From JBDHZU01 sp039812085 (GTDB taxonomy: Bacteria > Actinomycetota > Actinomycetes > S36-B12 > UBA10799): a stretch of DNA of 13,667 nt. The stretch is from positions 1-13,667 of the forward strand of contig JBDHZU010000044.1 of NCBI GenBank assembly GCA_039812085.1, in the 5' to 3' direction. The notes beneath the pieces are model-generated. The model saw only the letters and a list, made by a program, of their open reading frames with translations. It had not been told where the DNA came from and searched no databases. The position numbers were made by a program, and so were the translations under genes. Below, piece by piece: positions 7,176 to 13,667 of the stretch; positions within the stretch are counted from its first letter, which is position 1; each line of letters begins with the position of its first letter.

Positions 7176-7619
7176 CTACAGCGGCATGGGCGGATTCTCA
7201 TCCAGCAGGTTCTTAATCAGGTTGTCCAGATCAAGGTGGTCACCCTCGGTGCCGGGCTTCACGACCTCATTGGTCCGCTGCAAGAACTCGGAGACCTCGC
7301 TCAGCGGAGCCTGCATTTCGGCGCGACCGTTAGGTGACTGCAGCACCACATGAAGCAGTGCCTTGCCATCGTCGTGGCTGGGCCACATCACGATGTCGCC
7401 TTGGCCGGTCGGCTCGTTAACGCCTTGGGTCAACAGTTCACGGGAGAACACCCAGGTCACGGCACCTTCCATCGTGTGGAACGTGGCACGCACGGAGAAC
7501 GGCTCGTGAGCTGCGTAATCCAGTACGGCGTTCACCTTGACCGTCTGTTCCGAGCCAGCAACGACTAAACGCATGTCGACATTGCTCGAGATGATCGTGG
7601 GCAAAGGTCCGGTTTCCAT
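7176..7619 (-). CDS. ssgB: SsgA-like protein, probable SsgB (cell-division/sporulation regulator)
   Basis: Member of the SsgA-like protein family found only in actinobacteria. SsgB in Streptomyces localises FtsZ at future sporulation septa. Family features are MRLVVAGSEQTVKVNAVLDY (16-35), FSVRATFHT (41-49), VTWVFSRELLTQGV (54-67), PTGQGDIVMWPS (70-81), and LQRTNEVVKPGTE (113-125). At 147 residues it is near the usual 130-145. The start is fixed by AGGAGG (7625-7630, minus strand) 5 nt upstream of ATG. SsgB is the member present when only one family member exists, and from memory ssgB also lies near thrS in Streptomyces coelicolor, matching this neighbourhood; hence SsgB rather than SsgA. Assignment within the family needs a tree. 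It is transcribed alone, toward the terminator of the esterase operon. Confidence 0.88.
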   Translation of the reverse strand: METGPLPTIISSNVDMRLVVAGSEQTVKVNAVLDYAAHEPFSVRATFHTMEGAVTWVFSRELLTQGVNEPTGQGDIVMWPSHDDGKALLHVVLQSPNGRAEMQAPLSEVSEFLQRTNEVVKPGTEGDHLDLDNLIKNLLDENPPMPL

Positions 7620-7637
7620 TATTTCCTCCTCGCGGGA

Positions 7638-7648
7638 CTACGACGTAG
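7638..7648. promoter_or_regulatory. Palindrome just upstream of ssgB
   Basis: A perfect 5-1-5 palindrome CTACG-A-CGTAG lies 8 nt upstream of the ssgB ribosome site, 18 nt before the start codon. It is a possible operator or part of the 5' untranslated region. No known regulator box is recognised, and an 11-mer palindrome can occur by chance. Confidence 0.3.
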
Positions 7649-7683
7649 GTATGCCCGCTTCGGATCCCCGGCAATCGTGGAAA

Positions 7684-7710
7684 GGCCGAATCTGGAGGGG
7701 TATTTCGGCC
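7684..7710. promoter_or_regulatory. Inverted repeat upstream of ssgB
   Basis: GGCCGAA (7684-7690) and TTCGGCC (7704-7710) form a 7-bp inverted repeat with a 13-nt spacer, about 65-90 nt upstream of the ssgB start. This is where a promoter or operator would be expected. There is no T-tract, so it is not a terminator. It may bind a dimeric regulator; this is position-based inference. Confidence 0.3.
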
Positions 7711-7776
7711 AGTTGGCGCAAGGAAATCGCGCAGTGCAACTGTCGCTAACAGCGTGTAGCTAGATCCTCGATTCTT

Positions 7777-7846
7777 GGCACCTGGCCCAGAGCCGGACGA
7801 TCCGTCAAGAAGCCGGATCGCCCTCCCATCGTCTGGGAAGGTTGCA
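7777..7846 (-). repeat. tRNA-Val-associated hairpin element, copy 2
   Basis: The distal copy in the array behind tRNA-Val(CAC). The inner stem (7795-7804 with 7814-7823) reads GATCCG/CGGATC at its core, where copy 1 has GACTCG/CGAGTC; the 9-nt loop is the same as in copy 1. The outer arms are the most degenerate of the three copies: on the minus strand the 5' arm has CCTTCCCAGA and the 3' arm has an extra C (TCTGGGCCAGG). No terminator follows it on the minus strand, unlike copies 1 and 3. Confidence 0.75.
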
Positions 7847-7851
7847 CAAAC

Positions 7852-7872
7852 AAAAGGGCCCTGAAGGGCGCT
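7852..7872 (-). terminator. Terminator between hairpin elements 3 and 2
   Basis: On the minus strand AGCGCCC, loop TTCA, GGGCCCT is followed by TTTTG; one C-C mismatch interrupts the stem. It is nearly the same sequence as the tRNA operon terminator at 351-371 (differing by inserted G/C bases), and follows the 3' arm of element copy 3 at a similar distance. Confidence 0.7.
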
Positions 7873-7880
7873 AAATGTTG

Positions 7881-7947
7881 TGCACCTGCCCAGAGCCGGA
7901 CGATCTGTCAAGAAGTCAGATCGCCCTCCCGTCGTCTGGGCAGGCAC
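7881..7947 (-). repeat. tRNA-Val-associated hairpin element, copy 3
   Basis: The best-preserved copy. The outer arms CCTGCCCAGA/TCTGGGCAGG form a perfect 10-bp stem. The inner 10-bp stem (7898-7907 with 7917-7926) reads GATCTG/CAGATC at its core around loop ACTTCTTGA (minus strand). The GGGAGGG block is conserved. It lies between the tRNA-Val(CAC) terminator and the 7852-7872 terminator, as copy 1 does behind tRNA-Val(GAC). Confidence 0.8.
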
Positions 7948-7951
7948 ACGC

Positions 7952-7975
7952 AAAAGGCGCCCCGAAGGGCGCCTT
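7952..7975 (-). terminator. Terminator of tRNA-Val(CAC)
   Basis: On the minus strand AAGGCGCCC, loop TTCG, GGGCGCCTT (9 bp, with a stable TTCG tetraloop) ends in TTTTG. It begins 7 nt past the 3' end of tRNA-Val(CAC). Confidence 0.85.
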
Positions 7976-7982
7976 GGAAGCG

Positions 7983-8056
7983 TGCACCTGCCCAGACTCG
8001 AACTGGGGACCTCCCGCGTGTGAAGCGGACGCTCTAACCAACTGAGCCACAGGTGC
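7983..8056 (-). tRNA. tRNA-Val(CAC)
   Basis: A complete 74-nt cloverleaf: acceptor GCACCTG/CAGGTGC with discriminator A, anticodon stem TCCGC/GCGGG (one T-G pair) and loop TTCACAC giving anticodon CAC, T-arm CCCAG-TTCGAGT-CTGGG. CCA is not encoded. Acceptor and T-stem match those of tRNA-Val(GAC) at 381-455, and both genes are followed by a terminator and then hairpin elements. It stands alone, not in the Gly-Cys-Val operon. Confidence 0.95.
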
Positions 8057-8071
8057 GAGTAACAGGGGTGA

Positions 8072-8077
8072 ACTCTA
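8072..8077 (-). promoter_or_regulatory. Possible -10 box of tRNA-Val(CAC)
   Basis: TAGAGT on the minus strand would place the start about 9 nt before the tRNA. No good -35 is visible 16-18 nt further up (CGGTCT at 17 nt is poor), so this is tentative. Confidence 0.3.
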
Positions 8078-8112
8078 TCCCGTGCAAACGGCGAAGACCG
8101 ATGCTGGTGGTG

Positions 8113-8144
8113 TTTGATGATCCGTGCATCCACCGATCATCAAA
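8113..8144. promoter_or_regulatory. Perfect 10-bp inverted repeat before the small ORF
   Basis: TTTGATGATC (8113-8122) and GATCATCAAA (8135-8144) are exact reverse complements with a 12-nt spacer. The right arm abuts the GAGGTG ribosome site of the 84-residue gene. It sits between two divergent genes, tRNA-Val(CAC) and the small gene. It could be an operator for one or both, or an mRNA hairpin controlling ribosome access. No T-tract follows. Confidence 0.5.
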
Positions 8145-8155
8145 GAGGTGTCCTC

Positions 8156-8410
8156 GTGGCTGAACGAAATCTGGTCTACATCCTGCACACCAGTACAGGT
8201 CCAGACGGTTGGGCATTGGCGACCGTCGAAGATGGCGTGCCGCGAAGGGACGCCACCTGGGTGGGTGTCTATGAGGTTTCGGACGAAGTTGCCGAGGCAT
8301 TGCGTGGTTTGGACGAACCCCAGCACCACTGGGATGAGATCCAAAGTTCACCGGGTCACGTCCTGGATTGGGACGGCACCAAAGTCGCACTTACTGATAC
8401 GCCTGAATAG
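8156..8410 (+). CDS. Small soluble protein of unknown function
   Basis: 84 residues from GTG 8156, chosen because GAGGTG (8145-8150) lies 5 nt upstream. The frame is open to 8114, but earlier starts would lie inside the inverted repeat. The protein begins (M)AERNLVYILHTSTG and is acidic, with no signal peptide or membrane span, and contains WVGVYEVSDEVAEALRGLDE and HHWDEIQSS segments that suggest a small alpha/beta fold. I do not recognise the family. It lies 121 nt upstream of thrS in the same direction and may or may not be co-transcribed; a possible thrS promoter lies between them. Confidence 0.65.
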   Translation: MAERNLVYILHTSTGPDGWALATVEDGVPRRDATWVGVYEVSDEVAEALRGLDEPQHHWDEIQSSPGHVLDWDGTKVALTDTPE

Positions 8411-8464
8411 CGCCCCAACTCGGTACGGCGTTCCCGCAGGCTCGCAGAGGGCCACAGTTCGCCA

Positions 8465-8490
8465 TTGAGTAGGTCGCAGGGCACTAGGCT
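8465..8490 (+). promoter_or_regulatory. Possible promoter of the thrS–pimA operon
   Basis: A -10-like TAGGCT (8485-8490) of the actinobacterial type, with TTGAGT (8465-8470) upstream. The 14-nt spacing is shorter than ideal. It would give a leader of about 35 nt before thrS. That is too short for a T-box, and none is seen. Confidence 0.35.
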
Positions 8491-8531
8491 GCTGCGCACC
8501 CGCTTCATCTCAACAATTGGGAGTTCGCCCC

Positions 8532-10535
8532 ATGTCTTCGGTCACCGTCATTTCCGACTCCGGCAATCGCGTCGTGGAGTTCACGGAAACGACAACCGCA
8601 GCAGACATCTTGGGTGACGAACCCGCCGTCGTTGCCCGAATCAACGGCGAACTACGGGATCTCGATACCCCTGTTACCGATGGCGACGAGGTGCAAGCAG
8701 TCCCGATTGATTCCCCGGACGGTTTAGCCGTACTACGGCACTCGACCGCCCACGTCTTGGCTCAGGCAGTACAAGACGTGTTTCCCGGAACCAAGCTGGG
8801 CATCGGTCCGCCGATCACCGATGGCTTCTACTACGACTTTGATCCAGAAAATCCGTTCACGCCCGAAGACCTAACTGCGCTGACCAAGCGGATGCAGCAG
8901 ATCGTCAAAGAGAAGCAACGGTTTGTTCGTCGGGTCGTGACCGAGGACGATGCTCGAGTAGAGCTTGCCGACGAGCCGTATAAATGCGAACTCATCGGGC
9001 TCAAGGGCGGTTCCGCCGCCGAACTTGACCCAGACGTGATGGAGGTCGGTGGCAACGAGCTGACGATCTACGACAACGTCCATCCCCGTACTGGTGAACG
9101 TCGTTGGGGGGACTTGTGTCGAGGCCCGCACCTGCCACACACCGGGATGATCCCCGCACACAAGCTGATGCGGACGGCAGCGGCCTACTGGCGTGGCAGT
9201 GAAAAGAACCCGCAACTGCAGCGGATCTACGGCACTGCCTGGCCAAGCAAGGAAGCGCTGAACGATTACCTCAACTTCTTGGCCGAGGCGGAGAAACGCG
9301 ATCACCGTCGTCTCGGGGCCGAGTTGGACTTGTTCAGCTTTCCCGATGAGATTGGTTCTGGCCTGGCGGTCTTCCACCCCAAGGGTGGAGTCATCCGTAA
9401 GTCCATGGAGGACTACTCCCGCGAACAGCACGCCAAGAGTGGGTACGAGTTCGTCTACAGCCCACACATCACCAAGTCGAAGCTCTTCGAAACTTCTGGA
9501 CACTTGGATTGGTACGCCGACGGCATGTACCCACCCATGCAGTTGGACGAAGAGAAAGATTCACAGGGCAACATTCGCCGTGCGGCGCAGGACTATTACC
9601 TGAAGCCGATGAACTGCCCCATGCACAACCTGATCTTTGATTCGCGGGGGCGTTCCTACCGGGAACTCCCTTTGCGGCTCTTCGAGTTCGGCACCGTCTA
9701 TCGCTATGAGAAGTCCGGTGTGGTCCACGGTCTGACCCGAGCCCGTGGCTTTACCCAAGACGACGCGCACATCTACTGCACAGACGAACAGATGGCCGAT
9801 GAGCTCGACTCGTTGCTCACGTTCGTCTTGGATCTACTGCGTAACTACGGCCTGGACGACTTCTACCTCGAACTATCCACCCGTGACCCGGAGAAGTCCG
9901 TCGGCTCCGACGACGTATGGGAACGCGCGACCGAGACGCTTCGCCTAGCAGCCGAACGTCAAGGGTTAGAACTCGTGCTGGACCCAGCGGGAGCAGCGTT
10001 CTACGGACCCAAGATTTCCGTGCAAGCCCGCGATGCCATCGGGCGCACCTGGCAGATGTCGACGATCCAGTTGGACTTCAACCTGCCGGAACTGTTCGAT
10101 CTGCAGTACCAAGCAGCAGATGGCACACGTAAGCGACCCGTGATGATCCACCGGGCACTGTTCGGTTCGATCGAACGGTTCTTTGCTGTCCTGCTGGAGC
10201 ATTACGCGGGTGCGTTCCCACCCTGGCTTGCTCCCGTGCAGGTATTGGCGATCCCAGTGGCCGAACCGCACATTGACTACCTGCAGCCGGTACTAGATCG
10301 ATTGCGGCAGGCCGGAGTGCGCGTCGAGCTTGACCACAGCAGCGACCGGTTCGGTAAGAAGATTCGGAATGCGCAAAAGCAAAAGGTTCCGTTCATGCTG
10401 ATCGCAGGTGACGAGGACCAAGAGAACGAGTCAGTCAGTTTCCGATTCCGGGACGGCTCTCAGCGCAACCAGGTTCCGATTGACGAAGCGATCACGCTGA
10501 TCGTGGACGCCATCGAAAACCGGGAACAGGTCTGA
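8532..10535 (+). CDS. thrS: Threonyl-tRNA synthetase
   Basis: Class II synthetase charging tRNA-Thr in the cytoplasm. 667 residues from ATG 8532, chosen over an in-frame TTG at 8517 because GGGAG (8519-8523) lies 8 nt before the ATG. Domains in order: N-terminal TGS (about 1-62); editing domain with H70-x3-H74 (HSTAH) and C196/H200 in CRGPH, the usual hydrolytic set for removing misacylated serine; catalytic core with motif 2 arginine R391 in YRYEKSG; zinc ligands C362 (MNCPMHN), H413 (DDAHIY) and H540 (IHRALFGS), which correspond to E. coli C334, H385 and H511; and a C-terminal anticodon-binding domain from about 560. All key residues are present. It is the first gene of the PIM operon, with the HIT gene starting one base after its stop. 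Confidence 0.96.
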   Translation: MSSVTVISDSGNRVVEFTETTTAADILGDEPAVVARINGELRDLDTPVTDGDEVQAVPIDSPDGLAVLRHSTAHVLAQAVQDVFPGTKLGIGPPITDGFYYDFDPENPFTPEDLTALTKRMQQIVKEKQRFVRRVVTEDDARVELADEPYKCELIGLKGGSAAELDPDVMEVGGNELTIYDNVHPRTGERRWGDLCRGPHLPHTGMIPAHKLMRTAAAYWRGSEKNPQLQRIYGTAWPSKEALNDYLNFLAEAEKRDHRRLGAELDLFSFPDEIGSGLAVFHPKGGVIRKSMEDYSREQHAKSGYEFVYSPHITKSKLFETSGHLDWYADGMYPPMQLDEEKDSQGNIRRAAQDYYLKPMNCPMHNLIFDSRGRSYRELPLRLFEFGTVYRYEKSGVVHGLTRARGFTQDDAHIYCTDEQMADELDSLLTFVLDLLRNYGLDDFYLELSTRDPEKSVGSDDVWERATETLRLAAERQGLELVLDPAGAAFYGPKISVQARDAIGRTWQMSTIQLDFNLPELFDLQYQAADGTRKRPVMIHRALFGSIERFFAVLLEHYAGAFPPWLAPVQVLAIPVAEPHIDYLQPVLDRLRQAGVRVELDHSSDRFGKKIRNAQKQKVPFMLIAGDEDQENESVSFRFRDGSQRNQVPIDEAITLIVDAIENREQV

Positions 10536-10536
10536 C

Positions 10537-11049
10537 ATGGGCAACCCGAACGATTGGGACCGCTTATGGACGCCTCACCGAATGTCCTATGTCAAAGGTG
10601 AAGGCAAACCAGCGGACAGTTCGTCCGGGGATCATTGCCCGTTTTGCCGAGCGACTCAGGTTGATGATCCGTTGGTCGTCAAACGAGGGGAGCGGGTCTA
10701 CGCGATCCTCAACAAGTTCCCTTACAACTCGGGCCACCTGCTGATCTGCCCGAACCGACACACTCCGAACTACGTCGATCTCGACGCCGACGAGCTGGCC
10801 GAGTTCTCCACGTTCACGGTCAAAGCGATCGAAGCGTTGAAGGCCGCTGCAGCTCCAGAAGGTTTCAACATCGGCATGAATCAAGGGGCAACTGCGGGTG
10901 CGGGAATTGCTGCGCACTTGCATCAACACATCGTTCCCCGCTGGGGTGGCGATGCGAACTTCATGCCGATCGTGGGTGGCACCAAGGTGTTGCCGCAGTT
11001 GTTGGAACAGACCCGAGACCTACTCGCCAATGCTTGGCCGGAGGACTGA
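10537..11049 (+). CDS. HIT-family protein, probable Ap4A phosphorylase
   Basis: Histidine-triad nucleotide-binding protein with HLHQHIV at 127-133 (H127, H129, H131), the family's active-site motif, and an upstream NIGMNQG (111-117) typical of HIT phosphorylases and hydrolases. C34 and C37 in HCPFC probably help bind a metal, with other ligands not assigned. At 170 residues it is similar to Mycobacterium Rv2613c, a diadenosine tetraphosphate phosphorylase found at the same place between thrS and pgsA. The activity here is inferred from position and motif. Ap4A is a by-product of aminoacyl-tRNA synthetases, which gives the pairing with thrS some sense. The start is one base after the thrS stop. 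Confidence 0.88.
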   Translation: MGNPNDWDRLWTPHRMSYVKGEGKPADSSSGDHCPFCRATQVDDPLVVKRGERVYAILNKFPYNSGHLLICPNRHTPNYVDLDADELAEFSTFTVKAIEALKAAAAPEGFNIGMNQGATAGAGIAAHLHQHIVPRWGGDANFMPIVGGTKVLPQLLEQTRDLLANAWPED

Positions 11050-11681
11050 TGCTGAACGCAACGAATATTCGTCAGGTATTGGCCCATGTCGTTGAGCCGG
11101 TCGCTCGGGGGTTGCTGAAGCTCGGTTTGAGCCCCGATGCCATCACCATCATCGGCACGATCGGGGTGAGCTTTGGAGCGTTGTACTTCTTCCCGCAAGG
11201 AATGCTCTGGCAAGGCGTCTTGGTCATCGTGGCATTCGTCTTTTCCGACATGTTGGACGGAACGATGGCTCGCTTGTCTGGACGTTCGGGGCCGTGGGGT
11301 GCGTTCTTAGATTCCACCCTGGACCGAGTCGCAGACGGTGCGATCTACATCGGTCTGATCGTTTATGCCGCCCGGGAACAGAACTGGTGGCTGCTGGCTG
11401 GCTTGGCGACTTGCCTGATCGCCGGCACCATCATCAGCTATGCAAAGGCTCGTGCAGAAGGTCTCGGAATGACCTGCAACGTCGGTTTTGCCGAACGTTC
11501 GGAACGGCTCATCATCATTTTGTTGGTAACTCTCGTCGCTGGGTTCGGAGTCCCCTACGTGTTGATGGCCGGGGTATGGATCCTCGCTGCGTTGAGTGTC
11601 TTCACCGTGTTCCAACGTGTCCTACATGTGCGTAAGCAAGCCCAAGCACTAAGTGCCGGATCTGCGGAGGCAATCGCATGA
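11049..11681 (+). CDS. pgsA: Phosphatidylinositol phosphate synthase (CDP-alcohol phosphatidyltransferase)
   Basis: Integral membrane enzyme that joins CDP-diacylglycerol to inositol-3-phosphate, forming phosphatidylinositol phosphate, the precursor of PI and PIMs. 210 residues with several hydrophobic helices. The full family motif is present: D67-x2-D70-G71-x2-A74-R75-x8-G84-x3-D88-x3-D92, whose aspartates bind the metal ions. The ATG at 11049 overlaps the HIT stop by one base (TGATG) and has GGAGG at 11040-11044; an upstream in-frame TTG (11034) was rejected. Its context between the HIT gene and patA identifies the inositol-specific type rather than the phosphatidylglycerol-phosphate or cardiolipin type. 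Confidence 0.93.
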   Translation: MLNATNIRQVLAHVVEPVARGLLKLGLSPDAITIIGTIGVSFGALYFFPQGMLWQGVLVIVAFVFSDMLDGTMARLSGRSGPWGAFLDSTLDRVADGAIYIGLIVYAAREQNWWLLAGLATCLIAGTIISYAKARAEGLGMTCNVGFAERSERLIIILLVTLVAGFGVPYVLMAGVWILAALSVFTVFQRVLHVRKQAQALSAGSAEAIA

Positions 11682-12622
11682 ACGCCAAAGACGACGCCTC
11701 CTACTTCGCCTACGCGGCTGGTTGGTCCAGCGTGCGCAAGATGCCAGAAAAGACCGCCTACAACTCGTTCCAACGCATTGCTGACCGGTTATGGAAGCGT
11801 GGCGGTGGAGGAGTTAAGCAACTTGAGCTCAACCTGCAACGAGTCCGACCTGAGGCTGATCACGACGAGATTCGTGAACTGTCGCGTGAAGGAATGCGTA
11901 GTTACTTCCGGTACTGGTGCGACGCATTCCGGATGCCGGACTGGTCGTCCGAACGCATCGTCGAACGATTCGACGGAATCGATGCCGATCATCTAGACGT
12001 TGCCCTGGCCGAGGGCAAAGGATGCATCGTGGCCCTGCCTCACATGGGCAACTGGGACCATGCCGGGGCATGGGCAACTCTTGCGCACGCACCGGTAGTG
12101 GCTGTTGCTGAGCGCCTCAAGCCCGAGCGGCTTTACGAGAAGTTCTTGGCCTATCGGCGTTCAATCGGACTGGAGATTCATCCATTGGGAACGCCCAACA
12201 TGATGGACGTACTTGCCCAAGACCTGGCGGACAACAAGATCGTTGCTTTGCTGGCAGACCGCGACTTGACCGCGAGAGGGATCGACGTGGAGTTCTTTGG
12301 CGAAACCACTCGGATGCCTGCCGGTGCGGCCACTTTGGCATTGCGTACCGGTGCGCCGTTAATGGCAGCGTCTCTGGGCTATGACGGACCCAATGCGTTC
12401 GCCAAGATCAGTCCCTTCCTTGACGTGCCAACCGTGGATGATCCGACAGACCACGAGCAGGTTGCGGCAGCAGTTCCTGAGGTTTGCCAACAGATCGCCG
12501 ATGTGTTTGCGGAGGGGATCTCACAGCATCCGACGAACTGGCACATGTTGCAGAAACTGTGGCTGTCCGATTTGGACCCGGACCGTCTTGCGCAAGCTGA
12601 TCGTGCCGGTGGTCGAACCTGA
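11678..12622 (+). CDS. patA: Phosphatidylinositol mannoside acyltransferase (PatA-like)
   Basis: Member of the LpxL/HtrB-type lysophospholipid acyltransferase family, working at the inner face of the plasma membrane. PatA transfers a fatty acyl group from acyl-CoA to the mannose added by PimA. 314 residues. The catalytic HX4D is H122-D127 in LPHMGNWDHAG. VAERLKPERLYEKF (143-156) and the block LLADRDLTARGIDVEFFG (191-208) with RMPAGAATLAL are typical of this clade. ATG 11678 overlaps the pgsA stop by 4 nt and has GGAGG at 11666-11670. No membrane span is obvious; amphipathic association is usual. Orthologue by position: Rv2611c. Confidence 0.92.
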   Translation: MNAKDDASYFAYAAGWSSVRKMPEKTAYNSFQRIADRLWKRGGGGVKQLELNLQRVRPEADHDEIRELSREGMRSYFRYWCDAFRMPDWSSERIVERFDGIDADHLDVALAEGKGCIVALPHMGNWDHAGAWATLAHAPVVAVAERLKPERLYEKFLAYRRSIGLEIHPLGTPNMMDVLAQDLADNKIVALLADRDLTARGIDVEFFGETTRMPAGAATLALRTGAPLMAASLGYDGPNAFAKISPFLDVPTVDDPTDHEQVAAAVPEVCQQIADVFAEGISQHPTNWHMLQKLWLSDLDPDRLAQADRAGGRT

Positions 12623-13667
12623 TGCGCATTGGCATCGTCTGCCCGTACGACTGGTCAGCGCCGGGCGGTGTGAAGGCGCACGTCCATGACCTAGCCGAGG
12701 CATTGTTAGCCGCCGGGCACGAGGTATCGGTCCTGGCTCCCAGCGAGATTGACGAGATTGACGAACCCTGGGTGGTGAACGCGGGTCGGCCAGTGTCTGT
12801 GCCGTACAACGGATCTGTCGCTCGGGTGAACTTCGGAATGGTGTCCGCAGCGCGGGTACGCCGATGGGTGAAGGACGGCGCGTTCGACATCGTTCATGTC
12901 CACGAACCAGCCTCTCCGACGGTGTCGCTGCTTGCTTGCTGGGTGAGCGATGGACCTGTGGTGGGCACCTGGCATTCCAGCCAAGACAAGTCTCGGGCCA
13001 TGAGTGCGGCTGCTCGGATTTTGCAGACCGCGATCGAGAAGATCTCGGGTCGGATCGCGGTCAGCGAGAAGGCGCGAGAGACCTTGGTTGAACACCTCGG
13101 GGGAGACGCGGTCCTGATTCCTAATGGAGTCTCTTGCGCTCGCTTTGAGAACGCGACGCCACTCGCTGGCTACCCCCGGACTGGGCCGACTGCCCTGTTC
13201 CTCGGTCGCATTGACGAAAGCCGCAAGGGGCTGCCTGTTTTGATTGATGCGTTGCCACAGATCGTCGAGCAATATCCCGACTTTGAACTACTGGTTGCAG
13301 GGCCAGGCGAAGCAGACAAGATCACTGACGACTTGCCTGCTGAACTCGCGCATCACGTTCGATTCTTGGGCTTGGTCTCCGAGGAAGACAAGATCAGTGC
13401 CTTCGCGTCGGCTGATGTTTACGTCGCTCCCAACACAGGCGGCGAGAGCTTCGGCATCGTCCTGCTGGAAGCGATGGCGGCCGGAACCCCAGTCGTGGCA
13501 TCCGACATCGAGGCATTCGAGAAGGTGCTCGGTGATGGCCGGTGGGGAGAGCTGTTCGACAATGGCAATTCGGCAGATTTGGCCACCGTGATCAACCGGC
13601 TATTGGCTGACGAACCACGCCGAGCTGAACTGGCCGTCATCGGACATGAGCGTGCGATGGAGTTCGA
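12622..13667 (+). CDS. pimA: Phosphatidylinositol alpha-mannosyltransferase PimA (GT4), 3' end cut by window
   Basis: GT-B glycosyltransferase that transfers mannose from GDP-mannose to phosphatidylinositol, the first committed step to PIMs, on the cytoplasmic face. 348 residues are visible of an expected ~375-390, with no stop before the edge. The N-terminal domain starts MRIGIVCPYDW with PGG (G16); PYNGSVAR is the conserved PimA segment; H118 in GTWHSS, R196 and K202 in LGRIDESRKG, and the EX7E motif E275-E283 in GGESFGIVLLEAMAAG match the catalytic residues known from mycobacterial PimA (H118, R196, K202, E274). ATG overlaps the patA stop by one base (TGATG). Confidence 0.94.
   Translation, partial: MRIGIVCPYDWSAPGGVKAHVHDLAEALLAAGHEVSVLAPSEIDEIDEPWVVNAGRPVSVPYNGSVARVNFGMVSAARVRRWVKDGAFDIVHVHEPASPTVSLLACWVSDGPVVGTWHSSQDKSRAMSAAARILQTAIEKISGRIAVSEKARETLVEHLGGDAVLIPNGVSCARFENATPLAGYPRTGPTALFLGRIDESRKGLPVLIDALPQIVEQYPDFELLVAGPGEADKITDDLPAELAHHVRFLGLVSEEDKISAFASADVYVAPNTGGESFGIVLLEAMAAGTPVVASDIEAFEKVLGDGRWGELFDNGNSADLATVINRLLADEPRRAELAVIGHERAMEF

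Noticed and set aside
7438..8133. 231-codon minus-strand open frame over tRNA-Val(CAC) and the hairpin array
   Set aside because: Contains a WLSWLERP-type tRNA false translation and overlaps ssgB in another frame; the structured elements explain the region better.
8411..8531. T-box or other riboswitch before thrS
   Set aside because: The 121-nt gap is too short, and no specifier loop, T-box bulge or antiterminator pair is visible.

Overview
The window comes from the chromosome of an actinobacterium of moderately high GC. Three things point there: a five-gene thrS–HIT–pgsA–patA–pimA operon for phosphatidylinositol mannoside (PIM) synthesis, an SsgA/SsgB-family cell-division regulator, and frequent GTG starts behind GAGGTG or GGAGG ribosome sites. 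The species cannot be named. No transposase, integrase, phage gene or CRISPR array is visible.

Layout. Bases 1-244 hold no gene I can support. Bases 246-726 hold a minus-strand tRNA operon, transcribed Gly(GCC), Cys(GCA), Val(GAC), with a promoter and a 5' leader hairpin. Behind its terminator lies a 67-nt hairpin element and a second terminator. Bases 758-2630 encode the two enzymes that turn chorismate and glutamine-derived ammonia into p-aminobenzoate (pabB- and pabC-like). They converge, with a one-base gap, on an FMN-dependent 2-hydroxy-acid oxidase/dehydrogenase. Bases 3838-7164 form a surface/secretion unit: an 853-residue exported protein joining an Rhs-type N-terminal region, a DNRLRE-like domain, an Ig-like domain and a cutinase-type serine esterase; an overlapping gene for a membrane-anchored protein; a truncated copy of that gene's 5' end; and a strong hairpin terminator. 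Bases 7176-7619 (minus) encode the SsgB-like protein. Bases 7620-8156 are non-coding, with possible operators, a second tRNA-Val (CAC), and two more copies of the hairpin element alternating with terminators. An 84-residue orphan gene follows, preceded by a perfect 10-bp inverted repeat. From 8532 to the window end runs the PIM operon; every junction overlaps or is separated by one base, and pimA runs off the edge.

How the parts work together. pgsA makes phosphatidylinositol phosphate, the lipid precursor. PimA adds the first mannose, and PatA acylates that mannose. ThrRS and the Ap4A-phosphorylase-like HIT protein are co-transcribed, linking aminoacylation and dinucleotide turnover to envelope lipid synthesis. 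This gene order is the conserved mycobacterial one (Rv2614c to Rv2610c).

The most unusual signal is a family of three structured elements downstream of both tRNA-Val genes. Each carries a copy of the tRNA-Val 3' end as one arm of a long hairpin. The inner stem differs between copies at three base pairs, always by compensatory double change, while the loop stays fixed. This suggests selection on a folded RNA or DNA hairpin rather than chance duplication.
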